DNA of 64,000 nt from Formicarius rufipectus. Its lineage: Eukaryota; Chordata; Aves; Passeriformes; Formicariidae. Under the pieces are notes generated by a model that made no database searches, had not been told where the DNA came from, and saw only the letters and a list, made by a program, of their open reading frames with translations. This document shows, piece by piece, positions 1-13,800 of this stretch (within the stretch, counting starts at the first letter, position 1; every line of letters starts with the position of its first letter). A program made the translations under genes and the position numbers. The stretch is taken from contig VXAU01001993.1 of the NCBI GenBank assembly GCA_013399695.1, forward strand, positions 45,224 through 109,223, in the 5' to 3' direction.

Positions 1-1010
1 GGTTTTTGTATTTCAGTGGGCTGAGGAGTTTCAGAGCCCATGCCTCGTGGCAGCTGGAGAAGTAAAACTGATCCAAAAACTTGTATCAAGTGGAATAGGT
101 CAAATTTCCTCTTTAAATGGGAATTTGCAACTTGCCTTGCAATCTTCACTCTTAAAGCTGGCACATGGGCAACAAACTGTATTCTCTGTCCACTATTTCT
201 GCTATTTTGAGCTATTTGTTAACAGGTGAGCCAGTACTCAGTCTGTTCTCCAGATGTTTTTCCTTTCTTGCATGCTTTCTGCTCTCCTGGAGGCCTCCCT
301 GAGCAAACCCTGCATTGTGTGTCCCCTTCTCCTGCATCATTTGAGATGCAGGATGGTGTTTGTCCTTGGCAAAGTAAGCAAAAATCTCTTTGCTGTATTA
401 CTATGGCTGGTGAGAGGTCTGCAACTACCCCGGCCCAGGAATTTCTAGACTAGATAGTTTCCTTTGTGTGTATATATATTAACTTCTTTTCAGTTGAGTG
501 TTCTTTCCATAATTTCCTTGGTAGATGGCTCAGTACAGCTTCCAGGGCTGAGCGTGTCAAGAGTTTTCCAGTCACTTTTCCCAGCAAACTTTTCCCTTTC
601 CAGTGGGGATGATGATTCTCCAGTGACAGTGATCACTTTAGGGGAAATGCTTGTTCAGCCCTGTGAGGGATTGAGCCTTGTGCATCAAGACCACCTGCCT
701 TTCCCATTAAGCCCCTGCTTGTTCTTTCTATGCAAGAAATATCTGCTGTCTTTCAACAGGAGGGAAAACAATCATGTAAGGTGGGTTGTTTTCCCATTTC
801 CCATACCTATGAGATGTCTCAGAGCTCTTCAGCCAGGTGGGACTCTATTTTTTTTTTTCTCCCCTCCCGAGCTCCTTGGGCGCAGTTTCACATTACAGAT
901 CCCTCCGAGGACTCGCTGCTGCAGGAGGTGGCAGGTACATTCCTGCCTCTTCCCTGCTGTGGGAACAAGGCAGCGGAGCAGCCGCAGGGGAGTGACTCCA
1001 GCTAACCCTT

Positions 1011-1095
1011 AAAAAAAAAAAAAAAGAAACAACCAAAAAACCCCAAACAAACAAAAAAAAGACAAAAAAACCCCAACAAACCAGAAAAAACCAAA
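1011..1095. repeat. A-rich low-complexity tract
   Basis: An 85-bp run of A broken by short CC, G and C interruptions (AAAAACCCC and CAAACAAA patterns). No LINE tail precedes it that I can recognise. Confidence 0.8.
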
Positions 1096-2438
1096 CTTTC
1101 CTGGATCTTGCCCTACAGTTAGAATTGTTAAATCTTCCACTTGGATGACTGGGGAGGCTCTGGGGGGCTGGAGAGGCTAGTGGGGGGAGATGAGCCCTTT
1201 TGGCAGCAGCAGCTGTTAAATTGGCTTTGCTGTCTCCTCAACCTGCTCGCTGTGCCACCAAACCGAGGGCTGGGTGTCTTGCAGAGGGCTTGGCTGGTCC
1301 CCTCCATCTCCTGCCTCTGGAAATGCCCAGTTGAACCAGTTCAGCTCATGGAAACAGCAGGGGGGAAAGGATAAAATTGTCCCCCAAAGCCCTGAGCTCG
1401 GCTGGGATGTTCTTGGCAGCAGAAGGGAGCTGGGGTGGGGGAGCCAAGTGTTCTGGGGAAGGAGACCATCCCTTTGGCAGTGGCTGACACTCTGTGAGGC
1501 TGAGCTGAAAGGTGAAACTGCACCCTTGGCCTCACCTGTCTGCCTGATCATGCCTGTGATTTATACCCCGGCTTCTGCTGTTTAGCTTTCCCCACAGGCT
1601 CCAAACCATTGTATCTGATAATGAACCAAGTGGTTGAGCCTTATTTGTTTTATTCAAAGAGAAGTTTAATATTTCCTACCTTGCAGGATACAGAGGCTCT
1701 GCCTCGCAGCCTGTGGTTTTCCTTGCAGTGAACCTATAAAATGCCAAGAGAAGGGCAAAAAGGCTCAAGCTGTGAGCAGCCCATTGTTGGAACGGCTTGG
1801 CAAAGAGGCCAGGCACCACTAGTTTGCATTTTTGGGGGTGTTTTGTCTCTGTGAAGGTGGCTGAGGTTTGTGCTGCCTGTGAAGTGTTCCCTGCTAGCTC
1901 ACCTTCCATGTGCTGGTGAGCCCCAGGTGCTCATGGAGGGGGGCTGTGGGGACCTTCTTAGCCCCCTTAGTCTCAGGTGAAGAACAGATGGGTCCAGAAT
2001 GTCTCTGTAATCACTCTGAAGCATCTGCTGGAGGACAAACAGATGCTGGTGATGTCCCACCTCCTGGAATTGTTGTTGTGTTTTGTGTAGGCACCTTGTG
2101 TCTGAGAGCAGCTTGCTCTAGCTGAAGATGCTCCTGTTCCTGAAGGGGCATGGCACCAGGGCTTTCCTTTCCCGGTCCTCAGTGAGTAAAACAAAGCATT
2201 TATCTGGGTAAAAGGCTTCACTCTAAAGAATCTTACAAGAAATTAATCTTTTTTTTCCACACCAGTTTGGAAGGTAACCCCCAGGTGACTAATCTCCTGG
2301 GGAACAACAGAAAAGGACAATAAATGTGGCCCCTTCTGTAGCAAACTGAAGGTAATTGTTCCAAATTGAAATCCCTTACTTGCTTCCAGATCAATCCAAG
2401 TAAAGTTACTGTGATCAGGTGGTATGTTTTCAGTTTTT

Positions 2439-2467
2439 AATTATTATTATTATTATTATTATTATTT
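2439..2467. repeat. (ATT)n microsatellite
   Basis: About nine uninterrupted ATT units followed by a T-rich stretch. Confidence 0.92.
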
Positions 2468-5400
2468 TATTTTTTTTTGCTTTTTGTTAGTTGAGAGCTG
2501 ATAGATCGGCCCAAATAAGGCCATGAGAAAGGCTGGCCATTTCCAGGAGGATCCACAGACAGTCAGTGCATGACTTGTTGTCTTTATCTCTGAGATCAGG
2601 AGATTCCTTTCCAGTGATGGATTAATCCACTCCTGAGTGAATAATATAACCGAGAACAAGTAGGAGCCAGCGCTCCAAACAGATGATTTGTTCAGTACGT
2701 GGATGCCTCCCTTCCCTCCCCCCTCTGAAAAGTGTCTTTCTTCACTGTTTCATTCAACCTGTTGAAACCACACAGCAACCTGTGCCTGCGCCAGCCCCCG
2801 GCCTGACGGAGGGCGAGGATGGGGCTGTGCCAAAGGCCTCTGCTCCCAGGTGCAGGAGGAGATAAACCACAACCCCAGCGGGCCCAGGATGATGGAGAGA
2901 AGGTGCCCGTGGGCTGCTGGGGCTGTGTTGTCACCTGTCTGCGTGTTTTCCTCACTGTAGGTAGAGCTGTTGATGTTGGCACCTGCCCAGGGTGAGCTTG
3001 CAGAGCTCCAGTCCCTCAGCAGCAGTGACTGTACCCCAATACAAGACAGCAGGCTCTGTGTCCAGGAAAAGCTGTGTGTATAGGAACTGAAATATTGGGA
3101 TTCCCTCCTCTGTTGGAGAACTCACTGGGCACAAGGGGATGTCAGTGGATGGCTTCAAACAGAAATATGATGACTCGTCAGTTGTGCCAGGGTGGATCTG
3201 CCAGGCTGGTACCTCACTGGAAGACCTACCGCCTCCTGAGCTGCTCGGGGGTGTCCTGGAGCTGTCCACTGAAGGCCTCCCAGTGACACCTGGGCAGTCC
3301 TTGTTAGCTCACATCCAGTAGGATGCAGGGCTGGGAAGAGAGTTGTGCAGCTGCAAGCCATGGAATTCATGTAGCAAAATCTGTTGTCATCCCTGTGCAT
3401 ATACTGGAATAACCGGCAGCTCATAGACTGTGTCTTGTTGCTTGAGTATCCTGGAATGCATCAAGGACTGGTCCTCATGATAGGCTCAAAGAGGCTGCGA
3501 GGTGTGAGGGTGTGAGATGCCTGGGGAGGTCTTCCCTCTGTTCAAGGCCCCCCAAAGCAGTCACAGTCCTACTGAGAAAAGCTCCAATAGCTCAAGGTCA
3601 AGTTGGTGAAAGTCCCCAGCTTTGGCTTTCATTGTGTCATGAGTTCTGGTAGCCTTGCCTTGATCCTGTGTGCATGGGGTATGGGATTGGAAGTGCTGGT
3701 GGCAGCTTTCAGCTGCATTTTGGAGACTATCTGTGCTGTGTGGGGCAAAGACAACACCTTTAAAATGGTCTTTTCCCTTTGGAGGATGGGGTTTGCTGCT
3801 GTTGGCTGTACGTAATTTCTGGAAGCTGAGAAGTTTTGCTGTGTAATGTTCCGACTCCATGTAGATTAGTTTGACTCCACAATATATTTAAACAATAGCA
3901 TGTGGTTTTCCTTTGTTCCCCCCTTCCCCACGGTAAGAGTTCACAAAAGTTCCTGAATTAGGGCTCTGTGTGTATGTGCTGGAGCGTAGGCTCGATTTTC
4001 ATAAATCTTGCTGAGGGCTGTTACTGCCCAGGACCTGTTCGTGTTGGCAATAGCTTTGTTTCTCGGGAGCCTTTTCTGAAGGTGTGTTTCAGTGTAGCAC
4101 TCAGATACTTGTTGCCTTAAATACTTTGCAGTGACAATGTATCACAGCTTGATGGAGATTTGAGACGCCTCTAATAAAATTGAAGTGAAGGAGGAAAACC
4201 CCGAGGGTTTTTGGAACAGAAGATGTTTTCTGTTCCTGCCACTAATCTCTGTTGCAGAATGAAATAGGAATGTATACTTTAAATCTTTGTCGGGGTGTAG
4301 AAGGAAGCTGGCAACGGATGTAATCAAAAATGTTATTATCAAAACTCTCTAAATATGTTGAAATTTCAAGCTTAATGATATAATTTTAAATGCAGCTATT
4401 CAGACTGAGGCATGTTTTTGGGGTGCAGATTGCACTTCCAAAGTGCTGTGCGCATTGGGATGGGCCAGACAGGCGTTAGGAACAGACTGTGGATGGAGGG
4501 TACTGCCGAGGTGTGGCTGAGTCTCCTCAGCCCTCTGATCTTCAGTGAGTGGGGTGGCACTGGTAAATCAGGTGTGAGTTTTTAGATTATGTGCTTTGGG
4601 GCTGAGCACTTGAAAAATGGTCCAGTTTCCAAGTTAGCATTTTTCCTAATTAGTGCATTTCTCATGGCTTGTAAGTAACTGGCACAGTGGAATGTGCGTG
4701 TTCAGAGTTTGTCTGAGACAGCTCTGGGCACAGTAAAACACAAGGAAGCCACACCAGAATTGATGCACGGTGGGAAAGACTCGACTCCGTGCGACAGGGG
4801 ACAGAAAGCTAACGCTAACCCTTCCAACTGTTCCTTGAGCAGAGAGGCTGCAGACTGAGGACACAGAAGAAGCTGAAGTGCCCCTCCGAGCCAAAGGTGT
4901 GAAGCTGTTTATTTCCACTGGGTCAATGTATATATTGCAGGAGGCAGATGCTCGCCTGCTCAGCCCAAGTGCTTGCTGCTTATCTGGGCTCTGGCGAGTC
5001 TACAAGTGTTGTCCCTTCTAATCCCCCAACATTAAACAGTCCAGGCACCTTTCCCTGGCTGAGCCTGGGACTGCTTTATAAAACACACAGAGAGAAGCCA
5101 ACAAAAAAGAAACATTTGCTTTCTTTGCCAAGTTTAAATGAAGACTAATGCCGTGGTGCTGCTTAATCTTGTTTTTCTTGCTATCTGATAGATGTTAACG
5201 TGGGATGGAATCAGTCCCGGCAGCCAGTTATCTTTGCAGGGCCTCCATGTTGCTGAGCTCGGCATTAAAGTCTTATGGGGGAGTTGACGTGCTATGAGGA
5301 GTCTGGAACCTTCTTCCTGCGTGGTGAAGCCACAGCAGCAGTGTCCCATCTTCCTTTGGGAAGGTGTCTCATGGAATTGCTGAATTGAAATCCTCTTCGG

Positions 5401-7034
5401 CAGAGTAGGATGTGTCTGCGCGAGTGAGAACGGGGTGCAGTCAGGTGAACCTGGTGGAAATTTCTCCCTGGTCCCTGTGATGAAACTTAACTCCTTTCCT
5501 ATCAGTTGCTCATGTTTGAACTGGTTCTGCTGGGAACAGCTGGCATGGCCCTGATTCCTGGGAGGAGGTTTGGGCTCTGACTCACAACCTGCCCCAGTGT
5601 GCCGGTGCTGCCCCGAGTGCCCCGGGCAGGGGTCGCTGCCGCTGGCAGGGGCTGAGCTGGCAGCGCGGCGGTGGCTCGGAACTTGGCTGCAGAGGGTGAA
5701 GCAGCAGGCTGGAGGAGCTGAACCCTTGGGCCACAGCTTCCTAATCACTGCTGCCTCCTTCTCCTGGATCGACGCTCTCCTTCGGCTCCGCTGGCACGAG
5801 GGAGGAGGCGGGAAGCTACAGCCGGCGCTCAGTTGTGCAACACGGCTGAGCAAATCCAACCCAAAGCCTCCCTCTCCTTCCCCTGTGCTCCACTACTCCT
5901 CTCCTCGCCTGGGAGCCTGGTCGGTTTCTTGTAGCAAACCTGGCCTGACCACCACGATTTTCTCATTGATTTTTCCATCTGTCTGCTGCTTTTATCTGGG
6001 CCTGAGGCAAAGAGGCTTGTTTTGCTAAGGAATATGGTCAGTTGTGTCAGGATTCCTTCCCTTGAGGTGAAGAAGCGCAGAAGTGTGTGCTTGCTGGAGA
6101 GTTCGGACTTCAATTTTGAAACCAGGTTTGGTCTTTCAAGCATGGGGGAAGGGAGGGGAGAAGAGCAGTAAAACTGAATTACTGTAAGGCTGGAGGATGG
6201 ATTGTGTGAAGGCTTGTTTTAATCCGGGGAGAAAAGACCAGGGTCTTTCCTGCTCTCTCCCTCAGCTGTCCCTGGTTAACCAGTTTGATTTTAATAAGCA
6301 TTGTTCTGCCTGGAGCCTGGGTCCAGCGGCAGGGAGTGTTGGCATTGTCTGAGGAAAGCATGTGCATGTAACAGGAGGGGAAACAGTGATCTGGAGTGGA
6401 GGGCAGCACTTTTGTTTAGGAAAGAGTCAAAATGGGTCTGTTACTCTGTTTTGTGCACAATTCCAGCCGTCTGCAGGCATGGTGAATTCTGAAGGTGACT
6501 AACGACTGTAGCACAGGCTTGGCTCCCTGGTTCCAGTGCGCCTCCCATATCCTGCAGCCATGAGTTCACAGGCTTCTAATTGCCTATGATGTAAGACAGC
6601 AGTAGATGAGGTTGCTATAAATTCTGGCTGCAGGTGTGGATTTAATGGTTGTGCTTCCCTTTAAGGGCTCACGGATAGCATGGATCCCTGCAAGTTACAA
6701 CAGCCCAAGTTGGACTCGGGCTAAGGCAGCTAAAAGAACCCATTTGTCTGCGTTTTTTAGGGCTGTTGCTTGCTGGAGGCTACCAAAGGACAAGGTGTCA
6801 GCGTTCATTTGGAGTCGCCTCGGGAATGAGCTCGCTGTCCTCTAACAGAGCTCAGCCGTGGTTCCAATTCTTTTCATCAACCTTCTCTTGCAGCAAAACC
6901 TCCCAGGCATGAGAGTGCTGCTGGAAGTGGACCTTTAGGCAGCCTCTGTGGACACAAGCGCCTTTGTCTGAGAGTCTGACAGGTTTTTTTGATGACCAGA
7001 ACAAGCCTGTGGTTTTAGTCTTTTTTTTTTTTTT

Positions 7035-7035
7035 N
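7035..7035. other. Ambiguous base N beside a T homopolymer
   Basis: The only N seen in the window, directly after 14 T. Probably a sequencing or assembly uncertainty at the homopolymer. Confidence 0.95.
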
Positions 7036-9351
7036 GGATTCTGGCTATAGAAACCATAGAGATATTATAATCATGGGTGATGGTCCTTGACATGCAGAAT
7101 GCAGACTTTTTGGAGGGGAAAAGACACCCCCTGAGGCAGTAATGCAGCTTGCTGTGGTGTGTGCACCTGTAGCTTGGATAATTAGGCCAGCAAGTTCCCC
7201 AGCTCCCTTGGGAAAATGGGCATGGCTCACTTAGAGTTGGCTTTTAGGTATTTTTCTTCATTTTTACCCACATTCATGCAGTTTGGGGTTTATTAAACAT
7301 ACTGGGGTGGTGCTTCATGAGTTGATCTGAGGCCTGATGCTGTTCAAGTGCAAAGTTTCCGTTCTTGGATGTCCATTCCTAGCCCCTCCTTTGGATCAGT
7401 GCTCCAGGACTGCATGGGGAGCTGAAACTGCTCCCTCGTCCAGGTGAAAACTGAATCTCATTTTTCTCTGGCTGAGTTTTCAGCTGGATCTGCCAGCAGA
7501 TCTGACTCACTTGCTGGCCACAGGATCCTTGGTGCAGATTGAAGAATTCAAGCCAGGTCCTGAAAGGAGGTGTTGCTGCCCTCTTCGGCAGCAGCCTGTC
7601 TTTAAATTGGCTGAAAAACTGGTTGTGAAATCTCATTCTTGGTAAAAATCAGAGTTGAAAAAGTAGAGCGGGCACCTGTCTCGGAGGCTCAGGCCAGCCT
7701 GAGGAGGGAGCAGGGAAGGAGTGTTGGCAGAAGGATCTTTGGAGACCCATCTGAAGGGGAGCAGGGTTCTTACAGGTGTCCCTACGTGTTTATGTACAGC
7801 ACAGTCTGCACAGGTGTTGAGCTAAAGGTGGGGGAGAAAATGGGAGGATGAGGCAAAGTGCTGCCTAGGCAGGAGATAACAAGGGGGGAGGTCTGGGGGG
7901 CCTCAAGGAGCAAAGGGTGAGAACTTTGTATGTATTTGGCCTACAGTTGCTGTGATAGAACTGTTCAACTAATGATACCCTCAGTTCCCTTGGGGGCTGA
8001 AAGCCCTGATTTAGGCATTTAAGTGTAATTGCAGCCCAGCAGAACTGTATATCAGGCTAATACTCTGTTCTCGTGCTTCCCCGGGGCTGGAGGAGGCAGG
8101 AACCATTCCCACTTCATTAATGTGGCAGCAGGGGGACTGTCTCGGCTCTTTTGCTGAAGTGAATAATAAAATTAACCTAATTGTTATGCCTGTTTGCGGG
8201 GAAGAAAGTGTGGCTTCTGTGGTGATGTATTTATTTTTCTCCTGATGTCTCTTGCTGGAGCAGCAGGATGGGGGCCCTGGGTCTCCCTACTCAGAGCAGG
8301 GATGTGTGTCAGGAGCAGACCCGTGACTCAGGAATGGTTTGGGCTCTATGTGCCAAGGCACAGTGCACAAACTGTTAAATTTCCTTCTCCAGGCTCCCAA
8401 ATCCATTTCTCCAGTCCATGCCAAAGCATGCCTTCTTCTATCAAGACCATATGTACGCCAAGACCAAGGTTCTGAAGTCAAGGTGTTTTTGAAATATTGG
8501 AGTGCAAATTAAGGATCTGAGTAATCTTAACTGTCTTCTGAAAAAAAAATTCTCTATCAGCCTCATATATAACTCAAAGGATTAATGGAAAGCTAAACTT
8601 TGATCAGAGTCCAACAGCTGATACCAACCATGAGACGTTCCAGGCCTGAAAGCAAAATAGAAAAATCCAGTGGAAAAGATCTGCTGCTCCATCTTTGAGG
8701 CATGCAGCCTCTTGGCCATGCTTTGGGCTAACACTGCTATTTTTTCCTCAGTTGCTTAACCACTTCTTGTGTCACCTTTGTGTTGTGCCTGGACCTTACC
8801 TGTAACAGTTTGAGTAAATTGCTGACAATATTTGGGGTGCTTTTTAGCTTTGTAGGACACACACCTGATTATTAAGGAACACCATTAGGGCTTGGGGTAC
8901 CTTGTCCTTGCTGGGATTGTCTGGTTTGCTCAGCATTGTTTGTTTTCCCTGCCACCTGATCAAGGACTTTGTCTATATTTTGACAGAAATATCAACATTT
9001 AGATATTTATGGGTCCTTTCAACCCAAGCCATTCTGTGAAAAGTTTCATTAGGAATTGCTGCACAATTGATAAAGGATTTTAGCCCCCAAAATTCATGGG
9101 ACATTTAAACCATCTGGAGTAAGAAAAAAGCTCCATGCAAGACTGCTTATAAAAATATGTTACTTGAAAAGGAGTAAAAATACCAATTGAATCATTAAGT
9201 CAGAATCTACATAGGAAGTACTTGGATGTGGCTTAGCACTGATAGATTTGGGTGCCAGGCATAGATATGGGCAGAAATGCGGAGGCATTAGTGAAATCCA
9301 AGCTGAGGATTGCAAAGGTTGAGCAACTGTAATTTTTCTCCTTTATTCAGG

Positions 9352-9378
9352 AGATCCTTATCCTTCTGATAAGGATCT
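9352..9378. promoter_or_regulatory. Perfect 11-bp inverted repeat with two opposed GATA motifs
   Basis: AGATCCTTATC, a five-base spacer CTTCT, then GATAAGGATCT. The arms carry CTTATC and GATAAG, that is two WGATAR sites facing away from each other. Regulatory use is inference. Confidence 0.4.
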
Positions 9379-10430
9379 GGAAGGTGCACTTTCATTTGTT
9401 TAAAGTGTAATAAATAAATATGAACAGAACATCAAAGGATGCTTTTTCTTGTAATTTTTAACTGCCTCTCCACTTGTGGTGTTTCTGTGGATGCCTTGGA
9501 GGGTATTTGGCCGATTTGTGTCTCTCACACTTGGTTTATGGGGTCACTGTCAGCAAGCTGGTTTTGGTGAGGTTTTCCCTTTCAGATTCTTTTTTGGGGA
9601 TGGAGAAAATCCCAGGCGCGCGGAGCTGCTCGGCAGAGTTCAGTGTGTTTCCTAAAAGCAAAATTCCTTTGAAGAATGTAATTTTATTACTTATGCTCAC
9701 AAAATCCTCTCTTTGGTGATGCCATAATTCCAACACAAATGCCTAATTACAGCACTTCTTACAAAATCCCCAACCCCCCTGTAACTGCCTGGCTCCTTAT
9801 CTCCAGCACTCAGCTTCCTGTGATTTAGTAACATACAAGCTGCAGTTCCAGTGCTTGAGGTGGAGAAGAGAAAAATGGGAGCACTTGAATTTTTCTTGCC
9901 CAAGCTGTGATTACAGCCTGGTTTTTCCCGGTGCTCCAGCCCTCTCTTCGAAGTGTAATTAGGAACACATTGATTCTTATTGCAGCTGGCAGCTGCTCGC
10001 TATTGCCTTTTTCAGCTTCTGACCCCCATAGTCCCGCTGACCTTTCCTGGGGTTAGTCGTAGGCCCTTTTCATTGTGATGGGCTCGAAGTGGCTCATGTG
10101 GAGTTGATTATTTCCTTGCTTGTCTGGCCTTTTTGGTGCCATAACTCCAAGTCACTTCCATTTTCTTCCCCTGCTTTTGGCTGACCACAGTGAAAGGAAA
10201 TGCTTTTGCTGGCGACAGGATCGGTTTGCACGCTTGACTGACTCGATTGAGACCCTGAAAAGGGGGGGAGGGGGAGAGTAATGAACACTGTAGGTGCTGC
10301 ATTTGCTTTTTAAAGGTTGATGTTAATGATTGAGTGGTCATTAAGCATTCATAAAAGTGAGGCTTTGGCCAGCTCCATGTCCTTTTGGCAATCTCAAACC
10401 CGTGGGTTGGCATTAAAGGTCCATCTGCCA

Positions 10431-10680
10431 CATCCTTGCTGGCGTGGCGGCTCTGGCGTGGCGTGTGGCGAGCGCGCCGCTGTCGCTGCTCAGGACTCCC
10501 TCGAGGTCTTCCCAGCCACCCAAAGACCCAGGACCAGCGCTGGGAGGCTGCTCCGTGAGGCTGCCGGGCAGGCTGCCGTTTGCTCCCGGCTGTAACCCGC
10601 TCGTCCCAGCCCAGAAAGCTAATGAAGTCTATGTGCCAGCTGTTACACTCATTTTGCCAGACCCCAGGAGGACAGCATGA
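10431..10680. other. GC- and CpG-rich patch in intron 1
   Basis: CpG-containing sequence with repeated TGGCG units stands out from AT-rich flanks. It could mark an unannotated promoter, a CDON 5' exon or an old GC-rich element. No splice-anchored exon could be shown. Confidence 0.35.
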
Positions 10681-10777
10681 AGACAGTCAGTGATCAAAGG
10701 CTCTGGAGATCACTGAGGAGCCGAGCGGCAGGAATGTCTGATTGCTTTCTCTTGGAATGCCACAGGCTTCAATACCT

Positions 10778-10779
<2 letters not shown>

Positions 10780-10813
<34 letters not shown>
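10780..10813. repeat. Poly(T) tract of 34
   Basis: An unbroken homopolymer; its length may be inaccurate in the assembly. Confidence 0.9.
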
Positions 10814-10816
<3 letters not shown>

Positions 10817-13800
10817 GTGTCTTGGTGTGAGATTTAATGATCTAACTTGGCTTGTTTGTGCTAAAGCCAGAGTGTTTTAGTTAATTTGGGGGAATTCGTT
10901 TGCTTTATATTTAGGTGGTTTGAAACTGTGTGATTTTTCTTGTACTGAGGGCAAGTTAAAATGAAATCTTTCTTGGTAACTAATAAATTACCTAGGAAAA
11001 AAACCAGCTTGCTGTTCTTTAGGTGTTAAATCACATATAGTATGATAAAGTGAGGTGGGATTAACCAATTTTGAGTTACTGTTGTTTAGGAAAACTGGGA
11101 AATCTGTAGTATCCAAGGTTGATTTGCTCCCAGATGGCTGTCACGATGCAGCTGGTGGGACAGTGCTGCCCCTGAGGCAGCAGCACTCACTCACTTTTTC
11201 CTTGGGCTGCTGAGCAAAGGCCGTCAGCTCCTGGAGGCGGAGTGGGCAACCTGAATAACTCCCTCTGTTCCCGAGGTGGCTGTTTCCTTCCTCCTGCTCC
11301 TTCTGCTTCACTCCAGCATGTATAGGACCTGGTGTGTTGGGGTAGTGCAGAAACCCTTCCTCGTTTAGCTCCAGCATGCTGGAATGGGTTGCTGAAGGTT
11401 GGAAGAGTGTTGGAGTGGATGGAGGGAGTGGGAAGGCAGCAACGGATCGAGGTGGAGTGGTGGCTGCTGGGAAGGGAGGTCCTGGTGTTGTCCTGCCAGC
11501 TGGTCTGAGATGGCAGGAAGATGATTCAGGGAGCTAAACCGAAATGAGGATGAGATAATGCACTTTCTGTGGTGACTCTGCCCTAGCTGCAAGGGTGGAG
11601 AGAAGTTCACAGCCCAGTACGTAAGTGGAGCAGGATCTTAGCTGTGTTTGGAAGGACCTGTGGTCCTCTGGAGCTCAGCACCACGGGAATGCATGGAAAA
11701 CAGCATTTAGTCGTCTTTTAGAATGTGAAACCTTTTTGGGGGGCAAGCATAGGTAGGAGTGAATTAACTTGGAGGTGAGGGTTAAGTTACAGTGATAGGA
11801 CCAGGCTTGTAGAGCTATACATTGAAGACTTCTAGTTTCTGGAGAAACAGTGACAAATGTGAAGCTTTGGGAAGAGAGGAAAGGGTCACTGTCAGTGCTG
11901 CTGAGATCCCGGCCGGTCTGGTGCCTGTGTCTTTCCATCTTGGCTGAGTAGGACACTTCAGTAAGCCCATGGGCTGCTCCCTGGTCTGGAATGGCCCGTG
12001 TCCATCCTTACGAGGATGGATGTGCCAGCTGCCCTGCAGCATCCTGCATGTGCCGGGGCTGATGTGCTTGTCTGGCAGCGGGGACAGCTCTGCTGCTGTG
12101 CCAAGAACCACTGGTGCTCCTAAAGGGAAAGTTAACCTTCCACTTCCCCTGTGTTTGGGCTCAGTGCTGATGGTTTATTTTCTTGCATGTGTATGACCTT
12201 TGGAATGCCATGGGGCTGAAACTGGGAGCTGCTGGACAGCCTGTCCCTGTAGTTCTGGGCTCAGGGATCCCTCATATAGAGGGTCTGTGACAAATGAGGT
12301 GCACGGCCAGAATTATGTCATCTGCAAAAGTACTTCAACATACTAATTACCCCCAGAAGTAGTAGGCACATGTTCCTGGGTGCCCCTACATGTGCAGAAT
12401 GCTTCCCAGGGGCAGGAGTCCATTGCAGTGGTGGGGGGGTGGTCTCTCCCCCTGACATGAGTCCATTATCTTCCTTGTTTCCTGTGATCCATGAGCAACA
12501 ACCTATTTTAGAGCTGAAAAAGGGGTCAAGTGCTGGATGAGGACTTTAGGTGAAGATGTCTGAGTGGAAGTAGGATAAATGCTGTGCTGTACCTTTCTGA
12601 TGGGTTAGAGAAATGACCAGTGCAAGTACAAAGTACATTTTCCTTGAGCCACTAAAACTGTGTTCATCTCTATTCAACCTTGAATATTATTCATATGATT
12701 AACTCCTTTTATTAGTGTTTTTGTTGAAAATGCTCGGATGGTGACACCTCTTACTTGAAAATAAGTTTGATTCTTTGATCCACAAGTGATGGAGATTAAT
12801 CCTCCCAAGTGAGGAACAGTGAACAGTAGGCAGAGTTGTTCTGGGTAGAGCTCATCTTGGAGTCTGAGACACTTAAATGGAGCCACATCTAACCAAAATG
12901 CTCCTCCTTCTGATCCTAGTAAGACCCCAGTGACTGGTACTTGCTGTCAAAATGGGAAATCAGGACTATTGAAGTGATGACAATGGGGAAGAGTCCTGTT
13001 TTTCTATCCCTAGGGCTTTTTCATATAGTATTAAAGAGGCAAAGTTTCTCCACAGGATTTCTAAAAACCCCAAAACTGCAAGGTGTTGTCTCACCCTCTC
13101 TTCTGTACTTAGCAAGGGACTTCTGGAGTGTCACCGTCTGCAGAAGTAAAAGAAGAGTTTCTGGGTTGTGTTGTGTTGCTGGGTCTCATCTTCCTCCAGT
13201 ATCCCATATTTGCCAGTGAGGAAGATGTTTCTGCCATCTCTTTAGAAGCAGATGTCGGGGAAGCTTCATTTAGATGCCCCAGTGTTGATGCTGAGAAATC
13301 CTAGTCCAGTTACAGCCAATGTTTTCCCCATTTTTTCCCCTCTGGTCAAAGAACTTTGGTCTTCGTGGCTCTGCGTGTGCACTCACTGCTTTGCAGTTGA
13401 TCTTACCATTCTACAAGCCTGTGAAAGCCAAACTGGTAGGTCAAAAGAGGAGTAGCTGTTGACACTGGCAGCAAGGAACATGTAAGGAGAAAGATAAACA
13501 GAGGGAAATCAGAGCCCGGATAAAGTAGATCTCCAAAGATAAAGTTTAGTTAAAGATAATGAGCTGGCCTTGTTTAAAAAGACAGCTGCAAAATAACCCA
13601 GTAGCTCCATGTGCTGGGGTTAAAGTTGACCCAGAATATACGTTTCATTGCTTTTGATAAATAAATAGTGGAGGGAAGATTTGGCAAAAAGCAACATTGC
13701 CCCCAGCCCTCTTCAGCAAAGTGTTTGATGTTAACAAGTTCTCTGGGTGTTTACTTTGTCCTCTGTGCGCGCTGGTGGAGCAGCGCTCCTGCCCTTGAAC

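Larger units (their letters stand above)
1..5133. other. CDON intron 1 or upstream DNA, no gene seen
   Basis: No credible coding exon: open frames are short or of random composition. It contains an A-rich low-complexity tract and an ATT microsatellite. A 5' non-coding exon of CDON could be hidden anywhere before 15318 and cannot be recognised from sequence alone. Confidence 0.5.
5134..10430. other. CDON intron 1 or upstream DNA, continued
   Basis: Nothing coding is supported. A moderately GC- and CpG-rich patch lies at about 5560-5830. An unresolved base (N) at 7035 follows a T run. A perfect inverted repeat lies at 9352-9378. The rest is AT-rich unique-looking DNA. Confidence 0.5.

Noticed and set aside
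464..1012. A 182-codon open frame on the plus strand near the left edge
   Set aside because: Translates poly(T) as a Phe run and low-complexity sequence; no domain or splice support.
5134..5859. A 241-codon open frame on the minus strand in CDON intron 1
   Set aside because: No recognisable domain, Ser/Pro/Gln/His-rich random-looking composition, and no matching splice or promoter context. The lack of stops is explained by a locally GC-rich patch.
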